Shown: in pieces, positions 37,381 to 49,078 of the stretch
Numbering within the stretch: the stretch's first letter is position 1
Layout: each line of letters opens with the position of its first letter
Source of the DNA: Castor canadensis
Lineage: Eukaryota; Chordata; Mammalia; Rodentia; Castoridae
Direction of reading: 5' to 3'
Assembly (NCBI RefSeq): GCF_047511655.1
Contig: NC_133387.1
Location: forward strand, 42,698,853-42,762,852
Length of the DNA: 64,000 bases
Notes under the pieces: generated by a model
Databases searched by the model: none
Told to the model about the DNA's origin: nothing
Seen by the model: only the letters and a program-made list of their open reading frames with translations
Translations under genes and position numbers: made by a program

Positions 37381-37899
37381 GTTCCTTTCTATTTCTATTT
37401 TTTAAAAATATTTTATTATTAATTATAAGTGATATTATATAACCTTTAAAAGAATTACATGAAGTTTATACCTAAATTGATTAAAAATTATTATATTATT
37501 AAAGCTTGTAAGTCTAAAAATTATTTTCAGTCCAAGGATTAAATCTTATTTGGATATATATCCATATATGCATATACATATATAATTTATATATTTACAT
37601 ATGTGAATTTAGATATATAAATACTTACAGGTCCATTTAGACCATCATAATTTTTTTTTTGAACTGACAAACGTATATGTAGAAGTAGTATTGATAGACC
37701 TTTATCATATAGAAGGTTAAAGAAAAATTTAAAGTGGTAATATTTTACTATTAAAATGGAAGTATTAAACTATTAAAATAAATTTATTATTAAAGGATAA
37801 AATTCTGTGTAACCTAGAAAATATCACTAAAAATAAATTTTAAAAGAAATATTCAAAAAATTCACAAAATATTTTATTGAAATAAAACATTTTAGAATG
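37381..37899. other. Very AT-rich non-coding sequence
   Basis: Dominated by A/T runs, with TATA-type repeats at 37550-37620. Nothing else recognised. Part may belong to the old L1 that follows. Confidence 0.4.
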
Positions 37900-39334
37900 T
37901 TGCAATAATCCAAAAGATTATAAAAAAAGGAAATGGAAAGAATATAGAAATAAAAAAGAGAAATGCCAAAATAAACTAGTACCTCAATTTATGCATTCTA
38001 AGTATTGCACCAAATGTGAATGCTCTAAGCTTTGCAATGAAAGTAGAAAGGAAAAGAGGGAACCATGAACCAACTATGCATTGCCTTTAGGAAACTCACT
38101 TCAACAATAATGGTATAGCTTTAATAAGTAAACTTAAAGGAAAACCTATATCTGACAAAACTGATTAAAAACCTGGAATTGCCATCTTCATATTGACTAA
38201 GTAATACCAGAAGAAAGAAATGACCTAAGATACAGACAGACATCATATGTGACTAAAGCATTAATTTCACAAGAATGCACAAACATTCTAAATGTTTAAC
38301 ACCTAACAACACAGCTTCAGAAAACTAAAATAGATAAAACTGAAAAGGTATACAGATAATGCCAGAATGACAAGTGGAGATTTAAATATTCCTTTCTCAT
38401 TATTAGAAAGCACTAGTGAATACAAAAATTAGAAAAGGTACTGAGGAATTGAAAACTAATATCTATCAACTCAACACCATTAACATTCATGAGACTCTGC
38501 ACATAGTGAGAGAAAATACATATTCTTTTCAATGGCATATTGAAAATTAATCTAGGTCTGTAATATTTTAGTTGGTAAAAAAATCTTGACTTTATTTCAA
38601 AATTAATATCACATAAACCATTTTCTTTGAGTAGAGTGAAAATATACTATAAACAAAAAAGAATATTTGTAAAACGCCCAAATATTTGAAGACTAAAACA
38701 ATTTTTTACATAATAGAGAAAAGAGGAACATCCAAAGAAGTTTGAAAATTGTTTGAACAGAATGAAAATCAAACTGCATTATATCAAAATTTAAAGGATA
38801 AAGTGAGACCAGAAATAATAAAGTGAAATTTAGAGCATTAAATGTATATTGAATAGATGAAAGTTTTCAAATCAGTAATCAAATCTTCTCCCATATGAAT
38901 ATGAAAGAATCATAATAGAAAATTAGATTTAAAGAAGCTGAAAGAAAGAAATAATGAAGAATTGATGAAAAATCACTGAAATATATAGTAAAGCAAAATA
39001 ACATAGAACAAGTCAAAAGCCAAGTGTTAGCTATTTAGAGAGATAAAAACAAATGCTCCTATTCAAACTGACAAAGAAAAAAAGAGAGAAGACACAAATC
39101 ACTAATCTCAAGAAGAAGAAAGGGATACTACTACAAAACTAATGATCTTAAAAGAAAAATAAGTACATGCTACAAAGTCTACATTTAATTAAATTGAAAA
39201 CTGTCAATAAAATGAAGTCATTTGAAAGACATAAGCCATCTATCAGTAGAAATTGATAATTATGTCATTATATTTGTTAATGAAATTTAATTTTTTAACA
39301 AAAATCCTCCTTGAAAGAATGCTATGGACTCATA

Positions 39335-39642
39335 CATATTTTTTTAATGTGATACTGGAGTCTGAACTCAGGGTTTCATACTTGTTGGCAAGTACTCTAC
39401 TGCCCCTTTGCTCTGGTTACCTTGGAGATTGGGTCTCACTTTATGCCCAGCCAGCCTTGACTGTGATCATTCTATTTTATGCTTCCCTGCATTGCTGGGA
39501 TGATAGGCACAAAAACATGCCCAGCTTTTTCTGTTGAGGTAGACACACTTTTCTCCTGGTATGGTCTAGTACTGCAATTCTCTTGATCTCAGCCTCCCAA
39601 ATATCTAGGATTGCAGTTATGAATCACGGATGTCTGGCTCAG
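39335..39642 (-). mobile_element. B1-ID dimeric SINE inserted in L1, inverted
   Basis: Antisense ID half (ggcaagtactctactgcccc near 39388), then antisense B1-like half (gatctcagcctcccaaatat near 39584; ttgcagttatgaatcacgga near 39612). L1 ORF2 text lies on both sides. Confidence 0.8.
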
Positions 39643-40333
39643 CTCATACAGTGTTATTGATGAACTGTAAATACATTCAAGAGTCTCTTCCAGCAAATAG
39701 GGGGAAAACAAGAACTTTCCTAACCATTACATGAGGTAAGTTTTACATAGATACCAAGGTTTTTAAAAAAAAATAATTTATGAAAAGAGAAACAAATGGA
39801 CACACAAATTCAGTGGAGCAATGCTTATGAAAGAATGTGCCTCAACATAATAAAGGCCACATATTCTAGTAAGTTAGCAGCTAGCACTATAGTGAATAGC
39901 AACTAGTGGCTGAAAATCTCTCCCTAAGATCTAAAACAAGACAAGATGGTCACTTTCACTACTTTTGTTCAACATAGTGCTATATATACTAACCACGGTA
40001 ATCAGAGAAGAGAAAGAAATAAAAGGATCCAAACTTAAAAAAGAAGAATTATTAAAATTGTCACTCTGCAGAAGACATGATCTTCTTTGCAGAAGATGAC
40101 AGCAGGAACTTATTATAAGCACAAAAAATTTAAAAATGTTGTTAGGACACAAAATCAACCTATGAGCTTTGATGACATTGCTCGACACTGATAGTGAATT
40201 ATCTGAAATGGACACCAAGAAAGTAATGCCATTTTCAATAGCTGCAAAACATAATAAGGAATAAATTAAACAAAGGATGTGGAAGATCTCTACAGTGAAA
40301 ATTATAAAACACTGGGAAGAAATTGAAGCAGTG

Positions 40334-40410
40334 AGAGAGAGAGAGAGAGACAGAGACAGAAAGAGAGGGATGGAGGAAGGAAGGTTGGAGAAAGGAAAGA
40401 AGAGAAGAAA
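40334..40410. repeat. GA-rich simple repeat inside L1 ORF2
   Basis: A (GA)n run and related purine repeats inserted in the L1 coding region. L1 text resumes at agacagctcttgctcatgga (40410). Confidence 0.85.
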
Positions 40411-42516
40411 GACAGCTCTTGCTCATGGATTGGAAGACTCAATATTATTAAAATGTTTCTAATACCCAAAGCAATCTACAGATTCAATACAATACTTATC
40501 AAAATCCCATTGACATTCTAACATAATTGGAAAAGACAATCCTAAAATTTACATGGTATCCCAAACAACCATGAATAAGAAAGGTGATCTTGAACAAAAC
40601 AAAAATGATCAGGATATGAAACTTCAAGATATAGAGCAAAGTTTTAGCAATCAAAATGTGGCATCAGTCATGCCCACCTTGTTTTTGACAAAGTTTCCAA
40701 AAACATACGATGGGGAAAAGACAGCCTCTTCAACAAATGTTGCTGGGAAAACTGTATATCTGCCTGCAGAAAACTGAAACTAAATCTACGTTTGCCACCC
40801 TGTATGAGTATCAATTCAAAGTGGATTAAGGGCCTTAATATCAGACCTGAAACCTTGAAGCTAGTACAGGAAAGAGCAGGGAATACACTGGAAGCAATAG
40901 GCATAAGCAATGACTTCCTCAGTAGTACTCAAGCAGCCCAGCAACTAAGAGAAAGGATGGACAAGTGGGACTACATGAAATTAAAATGCTTCTGCACAAC
41001 ACAAGAAAATCTTTTCTAACTATACATCAGACAAGGGATTGATAGCCAGAATATATAGGGGGCTCAAAAAACTAAACTCCCCCCAAATCAGTGGCCTAAT
41101 GAAGAAATGGGCAAGAGAACTGAACAGAACTTTTTCAAAGGAAGAAGTCCAAATGGCTAAAAACACATGAAAACATACTCACTATCCCTGGCCATAAAGG
41201 AAATGCAAATCAAAACTACACTAAGATTCCATCTCATTACTGTTAGAATAGCTACCATCAAGAACAGCAACAACAACAAATGTTGGTGAGGATGTGAGGA
41301 AAAAAGGAACCCTCATACACTGTTGGTGGGAATGTAAGCTAGTACCACTGTGGAAAGCAGTATGGAGGCTCCTTAAAAAAACTATAGATACCACTCCTAT
41401 TGATATACCCAAAGGAATGTAAGTCAAATTAAAACAAAGGGACCTATGCACCCATGTTTATTGCAGGACTTAGCACTAGCTAAGCTCTGGAAATAGCCAT
41501 GATGCTCCAATATTGACAAATGGATTAAGAAAATATGATATTTATACACAATGGAATTTTACTAAGCCACAAAGAAGAATGCAAATTTCCCATTTGTAAG
41601 TAAATGGGTGGAATTGGAGAACATCATCTTAAGTGAAGTTAGTCAGGCTCAGAAGGCCAAAAGCCACATGTCCTCCCTCATATGTGAATTCTAGACCTAA
41701 AACAAATGCAGCACTATTATGGGACACAGGCCAAACTAAGAGGAGGCTGTACAGTGGAAGGATAGGGCAAGGGAAGGAAACCAAAATCTTGAATGAGGTT
41801 GGTGTGCTTACTATACATGAATGAATATAGAAATTTTAAACTGGCAGGGGTCACCATGAGAAGTGGACTAGGGAGGAGTGAAGAGGACTGGTAGAGGTGA
41901 ATCAATTGGAGCTGTAAAACACATATGCATGGGAACAGCATGAGGAAATTTCCCGTGTAGTTATCTTGATCTCAAACTAGCAAAAATGTCATCTTTCTTG
42001 TTTTATATTTTTTATTTTTTCTTCTACAAAATTGGAGAACAGGAGGGTGGAACACATTCTGCAGGGGGTGGCACCAGTTGGATGGGAGAGATGAAGGGAA
42101 AGGGGCAAGAGGATAAATATGGTGCAAACAATGTATACACATTTATGCAAATACAAAAATGCTGCCTATGGGAACTGTTCCAGAAATCAGGGGAGAGATG
42201 GAGAGCAGCGGAGAGGGGAATTCAAGTGTGGTATATTTGATACATATAAGCACCTTTGTAAATGCTAAAATGTACCCTCACCCAGCATACCAACAATAAT
42301 AATAATTTTTAAAATGTGGCATTGGCAAAAATGTACAAGAGAAGATGTACAGATGGCCAAAAAAGCCAACATTAGTCATTAGGGAAATTCAAAGCAGGAC
42401 TACAATTCTTTATTTATTTAATTGAATTACAAACAATGTATGCCCATGTAAGTAAATGTAAAAATGATAAAATAAAAGGAGAGAGAAAAAATATAACAAT
42501 CAATAATTGACAGCAT

Positions 42517-42575
42517 TAATGAGTATGATATACTCATTAATGAGTATGATATACTCATTAATGAGTATATCATAC
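42517..42575. repeat. 21-bp tandem, self-complementary repeat
   Basis: Two exact 21-bp units begin taatgagtatgatatactca (42517, 42538). A third partial unit reads taatgagtatatcatac (42559-42575), the inverted form of the core. Each unit contains an inverted repeat, so hairpins or cruciforms are possible. Confidence 0.85.
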
Positions 42576-42869
42576 TTTAGTTATAGCTAAACAATACAGA
42601 CATTTGAATATGTTTGGAAAAAAGAATTACTAGTACAAATGTTTAATTAATTGCAACTCTAGTATCAAATTGATATTCAAAGCCAAAAAGTGTTGAAGTT
42701 ATAAACTTTAAATTTAATGCTAAACATGATTATATTCAAGGGAATCAGAGAATTAGTTTCTAAAACTTACCTTGTAAGTTCAGGTCTGTTTATTTAACTG
42801 GTTCTCTGGTCTAGACTGCATAAACTTTGAAAGCCAGGATACTAGCTTGTTCACTTTTTAAATTTTAAT

Positions 42870-44250
42870 TGTTTCTTAAACATCCTTCTAATATACCATA
42901 GTTATACAGGAGGATTTGTTGTGACATTTCATATATCCATATATTATATCTGATTTGATTCATTGCCTCTACTATTCTCCCCCTTTCCCTACTCCCCTTC
43001 ATGAAGTGACTTCAACAGATTTCAATGTTCCATATTCATTCACTTATAAAAAATATATCAACCATATTCATCCTTCTTTACTGTGTTCATTTAATTTCCC
43101 CCTCCCCTTAACATGGCCTGTTTACATTTCCGTCCTTTATTGTTTAAATGTCTGTCCATTGTTAAGTGGGGTTTTGTCTCGGTACTTTACTTGCAAATAT
43201 ATTATACTTTAATCAGTCTAACTCCCTCTATTAGTCTACCTTATCCTTTTTCCCCTACCTTGTATCATTTAACACTTTTCTGTGCATTTTGTTGTGTCTT
43301 GTTCCTACACAGATGTGAAGTATTTGAATACTATTCACTCTCTAGCATTCTTTTCTTCTTCTTCTCTTCCCTTAGGCTCCTCTAACAGTCCCACTTTTGA
43401 AAATATGTTATATAAATATACACATATAGATAGATGTATATATACATGTATTTATGTATATATATGATAATGCTTGTATTTGTATCTTCCACATGAGAAA
43501 AAATGTGAACTTTCTGTTTCTAAATCTTGCTTACTTCACTTAACTTGATGTTCTCCCATTGCATTCATTTACCTGGGAAAAATAAAATTTCATTCTTCTT
43601 TAAGACTGGATATTTCACTGTATATCTACATACAACACCTTCTTAATCCATTCATCAGTTGTAGGCCGTCTGTGCTATTTCTTTAACTTGGCTAATGTGA
43701 ATAATGTTACAATAAACATTGGTGTACAAGAATCTTTACTATATCCTGACTTTTGTTCCTTCAGACATACGGCTAGGAATACTATTACTGTATCATATGG
43801 TAGTTTTAGTATTAGCTTTTTGAAGCACCTCCATACTGCTTTCCATAGTGGTTGTATTCATTTACACTCCCATCAACAGTGTTTGAGGGTTCCTTTTCCC
43901 ACACATTGTTGCCAAACATTTGTCATTGTTTGTGTTCTTTTTATTTATTTATTTATTTATTGAATAAAGTTGAAGAGTTTATTGAGATAGAAAAATAGCA
44001 AAGAGTAGAGCTCCAGATAATAAGAGGAGTCTCAAGACAGGGTTGCCCTTTGTATGTGGTCTTGATAGCAGTCATTCTTAATGGTGAGGTAGAATCTTAG
44101 TGTAGGTTTGAGTTGTATTTACTTTATGACCAGGAATGTTGAGCATTTCTTCATGTGCTTTTGGCCATTTTTGCATCTTCTTTTGAACATTTCTGTTGAG
44201 TTCATTTGCCTGTTTCTTCATTGGGTCATTGATCTTTTGGAAGTTTAGGG
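42870..44250 (-). mobile_element. L1 3' part, inverted (copy A)
   Basis: Antisense 3' UTR, then antisense ORF2 C-terminus: catttcatatatccatatat (42926), acttcacttaacttgatgtt (43532), gttacaataaacattggtgt (43706), cactcccatcaacagtgttt (43865). It continues to cattgggtcattgatctttt (44219). A roughly 120-bp foreign segment interrupts it at about 43938-44060. Confidence 0.8.
43938..44060. mobile_element. Unidentified ~120-bp insertion in L1 copy A
   Basis: The related L1 at 60252-61460 reads gtgttcttgatgttagccat without a break. Here the same text is split by a (TTTA)n start and a body containing agagtagagctccagataat. It has the look of a small retroposed sequence in minus orientation. I do not recognise it. 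Confidence 0.55.
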
Positions 44251-44264
44251 ATTTTTAAAAAATT

Positions 44265-45745
44265 TTTATGTTTTTTTAATTCTAAATTTTTATAGAATAT
44301 ATTCATTGTATGGGGGGAGATTTGTAGTGACAATTCAGATTAGTCTTATACTGTACATTATTTACATTGCCCCATAGTCCCTCCTCCTCAGCCCCCTCCC
44401 CAACCCACTTAAAGCAATTACAAGAGGTTTTTTTGTTCTGTTTCATATAGGTATATGAAGTCCGTCAACCATATATCATCACCTTAATCTCCTTTCTTCA
44501 CCCTCTCCCTTCTACTAGTAACCCCGACCCCACCCCCCACACACACTGTGCCTATTTCACAGTTCTGGTTTTCATAATTAATATTTGAGTTGATGTTTGA
44601 AGGGGTATCTCAATGTATGCCCACTGTGGGTGTGCATTACTTTGGTCTGTTCAATCCCTTTGAATACTCTCCCTTACCCTTTTACCTCCCACCCCTTGTT
44701 TTTCAACAGCTTTCAATACACATCTTTATGTCTTCTACCTTCCCATCTTATCATATGCAATGTTACTGATGCTCTGTCATTCCCTTTTCCTTTCTCTCTT
44801 TCCCTGAGTTCCATAGAGTAGTTCCACTGTTGCACACATGTTCTAAAACTGAGTTTGTACATAATCATGCTTGTTTTTGTGTGTATGTATATCTTTGGAT
44901 CTATCTTCCCCATAGTAGAGCAAACATGTGTCTTTTGTGTTTCTGAACCTGGCTAACTTCACTTAACATGATGTCCTCCAATTGCATCCATTTACTTTCA
45001 AATCCCAGATTTTGAGTTCCCTGTAAACTCTGGGTATTAATCCCTTATCAGATGTATAGCTGGCAAAACCCATTCTGTGGGCAGCCTCTTCAGTCTGGTA
45101 ACTACTTCCTTCCCTGTGCAGAAGCTTTTTAGTTTCATGTAGTCTCATTTGTCAGTCTTTTTTCTTAGTTGCTGAGCTATTGGGGCTCTATTTAGGAAGT
45201 TAATTGCTTATTCCTATATGTTCCAGTGTGTTCCCTATTCTTTTCCTATAGTGGTTTCAAAGTTTCAATTCTCATATAGAGGTATTTGGTGAACTTTAAA
45301 CTGGTATTTCTCCATGGTGAAAGACAAGGATCTAGTTTCAGTTTTGTACATGCAAATATCCAGTTTTTCCAGCAACATTTGTTGGAGAAACTGTCATTTT
45401 TGCCATTGCATGCTTTGGAATCCTTTGTCAAAAATCAGGTGGGCATGGCTGCATGGATTCATATCTGGGTTTTTCTGTCTGTTTTTGTGCCAATACTATG
45501 CTATTTTCATTGCTATGGCTCTATAGTATAGTTTTTTGGGGTTTTTTGGAAGTTAGGTTTTGTGGTACCTACAGTGTTTCTTATTTTTGCTCAGTATTGC
45601 CTTGGTTTTCCACAGTCTTTTGTGCTTCCAAATGAACCTTTGAATTGATTTTTCAGTCCCTGGTGGTTCAAGGGCCCAGAAAGGTTGGTATCTTGCTGGA
45701 GCTTCCAGATTATAGACATAATAATGAGTTTGAAGTTGTATCTAA
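44265..45745 (-). mobile_element. L1 3' part, inverted (copy B)
   Basis: A separate inverted L1 directly after copy A. The 3' UTR (44265-44940) is of a different type from copy A. The ORF2 C-terminus follows: gctaacttcacttaacatga (44952), agaagctttttagtttcatg (45120), tccagcaacatttgttggag (45370), and up to the region antisense to the WKHKRP-type segment near 45640. It ends where the opposed fragment at 45770 begins. Confidence 0.8.
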
Positions 45746-45769
45746 TTATAGTTATGGAGGAATGTACTC

Positions 45770-46452
45770 CAGATGATCATTACAGAATACTTAGAAAACC
45801 TATACAAAAAAAAATCAGAAAATCTGGATTAATTTCTAGACACAAATGACCAATTGAAGCTCAATCAAGAGGATATAAGCCACCTAGGTAGATGTGTAAC
45901 AAGTAATGAAATTGAAGCAGCATTAAAGAGTCTCCCAAAAAATAAAAGCCCAGGACTGCTGAATTCTACCAGACCATTAAAGAACTAATATCAACATTCT
46001 TCAAACTTTTCCATGAAATAGAAAGGGAAGGCACACTACCAGACTTATTCTATTACACACACTCCAAACCAAACAAACACACAACAATAAAAAAGAATTA
46101 TAGGCAAATCTCTTTCAAGAACATAGATGAACAATTTTCAATAAAATAATGGCAAACAAAATTCAACAACATATCCAAAAGATCATGCACCATGATGAAA
46201 TCAGTTTCAGACCATAGATGCAGGGGTGGTTCAACATATGGAAATCAATAAATGTAACACAGCATATAAAAAGAAGCAAGGACAAAAATCACATGATCAT
46301 CAAAATTTATAAAACAAAATCCTTTGACAAAATTCTAAATCCTTTCCTGATAAAAGTGCTGACATAACTAGGAATAGAAGGAATGTACTCAACATAGTAA
46401 AGGTTATATATGACAAAACTGTAGTGCAAAATCATACTAAAGGGGGAAAATT
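45770..46452 (+). mobile_element. L1 ORF2 fragment, opposed to copy B
   Basis: Plus-strand ORF2: attgaagctcaatcaagagg (45853), attgaagcagcattaaagag (45911), ggggtggttcaacatatgga (46223), and agggggaaaatt at the end, the segment just before the [12 protein letters not shown] motif. It is full of stops. The retroviral leader starts straight after, and the L1 does not resume beyond the retrovirus. Confidence 0.75.
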
Positions 46453-46960
46453 AATTTATGTCCAACTCAGTAAGCCCTGACTCCCTGGGAAAGTCAGCCC
46501 CTAGTTAGGTCCTGTCCCACTGGGCAGAAGGGGAGTTTGATTCACTCCCAGGAACCTCTGAGAGGAGTTCCACAGGTCAGGGACTTCCCCAAAAAGGGGG
46601 AAGGATAACTATAATAACTTTGGTGTGAATGTGTGTGTGAATGAACAGTCTAAATTGTCCTTGATTCAGGCTTGAGTTTGTGGCTCCATAGCTGAAAGGC
46701 TATGGAGTCCAAGTGAGTCTGTCCTGTGGTTCCATGGTGATCCTTATACAGCTTAAGGCGGTGTCAGGAAAATCCAATCTAGAGTCACAAGGCTTACCCT
46801 GCCATGGATGCTAAGAGGCACCGAATTTCCTTAGGGATGTGGCCAGGCAGACATCTGCTTGGTCTCTTCTCTTGAAGGGGCACCCATCCTTGTCTGTCTT
46901 TGCACCACTGACACAGCAGGGGAATAGATAGGGTGAATATAGGAGATACTTCTAACTGCC
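46453..46960 (+). other. ERV leader (5' untranslated) remnant
   Basis: About 508 bp of moderately GC-rich, non-coding DNA between the truncated L1 and the gag ATG. That is roughly the length usual between primer-binding site and gag in gammaretroviruses, so the break probably lies at or close to the primer-binding site. I could not identify the primer tRNA. A packaging signal may have lain here. Confidence 0.6.
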
Positions 46961-48294
46961 ATGGGTGGAAGTTCCTCAAAACCTACAGTCCTAAAGTATA
47001 TGTTTAAACATTTTAAGAAAGGATTCTCAGGAGTTTATGGGATCAAACTGTCTCCCAGAAGGCTGTGCATGCTGTGTGAGTTAGAATGGCTCACTTTGGG
47101 AGTCAGCTGGCTCCCTGAAGGTACCCTAGATTTTTCCCAATATCAGGGCCATTTATTAGATCATAATAGGAAGCCCTGGGTACCCTCACCAGTTCCCCTA
47201 TATTGACTCCTGGCTTCAGGTGGCTCAGGCCATGCCCCCTTGGGTCCAATTCTGTGCCAGCAAAAAGGGACAGAGCAGAGTTTTCATGGCACAGGCAATG
47301 AACCCCAAAGACCAGAAACTGAACAATCCTGTTCTGCAAGGGGATCCAGAAGATGAACCACCTGTGCCCCCATTGTACATTCCCAGCATGCTGTCACCAT
47401 CAGAGCAACCTGTGCCACCTCTCCCAGACAGCCCACCACCTTCAGTGGTGGGACCTTCAGTCCCGTCAGCAGCCTCCCAGTCCCAGTGATGTCCCACACC
47501 CAACCCTGGCTTGGAGTCCAACTCCACAGCACCTGACTGCCGCCTTCACTCATCCCAAGCACTGGGTCCTCAGGCCAGGGCCCTGGAAATGCTGCTCTGT
47601 GAGATGCATTTATCAGGCCCCAGCAGATTGGTGCTGATGGCATGGTCCAGCCTGGATGCTCTATTCTCTATTTCCAGACTTCCAGTGCAACTGACCTCTT
47701 AAATTGGAGAAACCATACATCACTGTATTTAGAAAAACCTCAGGCAATGGTCAACCTCCTAGAATACATATTCCAGACCCATAAACCCACTTGGGATGAG
47801 TGCTGACAGATCCTCCTGACATTTTTCAACACAAAAGAGTGGTGACAAATTCTGACAGAAGCTTGTTGCTGGCTCCAAGGGCAGGATCCAGCAAGAACCC
47901 TACATGCAGAAGCTTTGACAAGAGAGGTTGCCCCTGATGCACAGCCTATCTGGGATTTCAATACAGCAGAAGGATGAGGAGTCCTCACTCAATATCATGC
48001 TGCTCTCCTACAGGGACTCAGAGCTGGAGCTAAGAGACCTACCAACATGTCCAAAATTGCAGCAGTTATCCAGAAGCCAGAAGAAACACCAACTGATTTT
48101 TATGAGAGACTCTGTGAGGCCTTCTGGGTACACAATCCCTTTGAACTGAAGGGTCAAAAAACCAGTGAATGGTCAATACAGTGTTTGTGGCACAGTTATA
48201 GGCTAACATTCACTGGAAACTCCAGAAACTTGAAGGTTTCACTGAAATGAATGGCACCCAGCTGTTGGAAGTGGCCAATAAAGTCTTTATAAAC

Positions 48295-48397
48295 TGGTTG
48301 GCAGAGTGGCTTACATGGTAGAGTGCCTGCCTAGCAAGAATGAGGCCCTGAGTTCAAATTCCTGAGCCACCAAAATAAAAAACAAAAACAAAAACAC
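48295..48397 (+). mobile_element. ID SINE inserted in ERV gag
   Basis: ggttggcagagtggcttaca, agtgcctgcctagcaagaat, gagttcaaattcctgagcca and an A-rich tail. Target-site duplication: taaagtctttataaac (48279-48294) and taaagtctttgtaaac (48398-48413), one mismatch in 16. The insertion postdates the ERV. Confidence 0.93.
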
Positions 48398-48725
48398 TAA
48401 AGTCTTTGTAAACCAAAAGCATGAGGAAAAATGGGAAGCCGATAAAAAAATGAAAGCCAAGGTGTCCTTATTGGCTGCAGCACTGGGGAAGCTGGAACAA
48501 ACCCAGCAGACAGCTCCTCCATGGAATGGGAGACCCAATGGGAGAACCCCACTCTGACAAGACCAATCTGCCTATTGCAAGGAGATTGGTCACTGGAAGA
48601 ATGAATGCCCCTGCTGCAGGGAAACAACATCAGAGCCTAACAAAATTACCCTAAGAAAGAAAACAGGATGGCAACCTGAACCAGAGACCCAGGACTTCAT
48701 TGGCCTATCAGGAATTGAATCAGTC

Positions 48726-48728
48726 TAG
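48726..48728 (+). other. Gag-Pro UAG stop, in frame on both sides
   Basis: The UAG is in the same frame as the zinc knuckle upstream and the protease downstream, and is followed by a G-rich context (ggaagaccaggg). Gammaretroviruses express Pol by reading through such a UAG. Whether a downstream pseudoknot existed here is inference. Confidence 0.75.
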
Positions 48729-49078
48729 GGAAGACCAGGGTCCTTCCTACTAGGCCCCCAAGAGCTCATGGACAAAATGAAAGTAGGGAGTCAACCAATG
48801 ATCTTCATGGTGGACTCAGGGGCTGAACATTCCGTGGTCACTAAGCCTGTGGCCCCACTCACTCAATGGAGGGCCACAATAGTCAGAGCTACTGGCACCC
48901 AAGCTGCCCAACAGTTCTGCCAAGCCCGGACTTGCCAACTAGGAGGGCACAAGGTGACTCATGAATTCCTGTATTTACTAGAATGCCCAATTCCTTTGCT
49001 GGGAAGGGACTTAATAAAAAAGCTTGGAGCCCATATCACCTTCAACCAGGAAGGGCCTACAAGCTTTACAGAGAGATG
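48729..49078 (+). pseudogene. pro: ERV protease region
   Basis: Retroviral aspartic protease cleaves Gag and Pol during maturation. The frame is open from the UAG through to 49079. The active-site motif reads VDSGAEHS with the catalytic Asp codon at 48814-48816, and the second conserved segment reads LLGRDLIKKLG near 48999. The domain itself looks almost uninterrupted, but the protein upstream and downstream is broken. A short open frame starting at the ATG at 48768 is only an internal start. Confidence 0.85.

Larger units (their letters stand above)
37900..42305 (+). mobile_element. Old L1, 5'-truncated, ORF2 and 3' UTR
   Basis: L1 ORF2 landmarks occur in order: an endonuclease-like part near 38070-38400 (cattgcctttaggaaactca), a middle part near 38690-39120, an RT part near 39940-40110, and a C-terminal part with residues resembling SINSKWIKGLNIRPETLKLV at 40808. 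After about 41690 it passes into a 3' UTR with a G-rich start (42025) and ends near 42300. A minus-strand SINE (39335-39642) and a GA tract (40334-40410) interrupt it. Stops lie throughout. The first half is more diverged than the second, so two overlapping L1s cannot be excluded. Confidence 0.75.
46961..48728 (+). pseudogene. gag: ERV gag (matrix, p12-like, capsid, nucleocapsid)
   Basis: Gag builds the virus core. The ATG at 46961 opens a matrix-like frame of 81 codons beginning MGGSSSK, with a conserved-looking LEWLTLGVSWLPEGT stretch. A shifted frame (47220-47489) is proline-rich with PPVPPLY, as in p12-like domains. Capsid follows in broken frames, with a major-homology-like segment around 48047-48140. 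An ID SINE (48295-48397) interrupts the late capsid region. The nucleocapsid knuckle at 48567-48608 keeps Cys, His and Cys, but its first Cys is Ser (TCT at 48567-48569). The frame ends at UAG 48726-48728. Confidence 0.88.

Noticed and set aside
42870..45745. A single, longer L1 rather than copies A and B
   Set aside because: A second, different 3' UTR starts at about 44265 after ORF2 text has already been reached, so two inverted copies lie end to end.
47225..47643. Minus-strand open frames of 100 and 119 codons
   Set aside because: They lie opposite the proline-rich gag region of the ERV and have no domain; antisense shadows.
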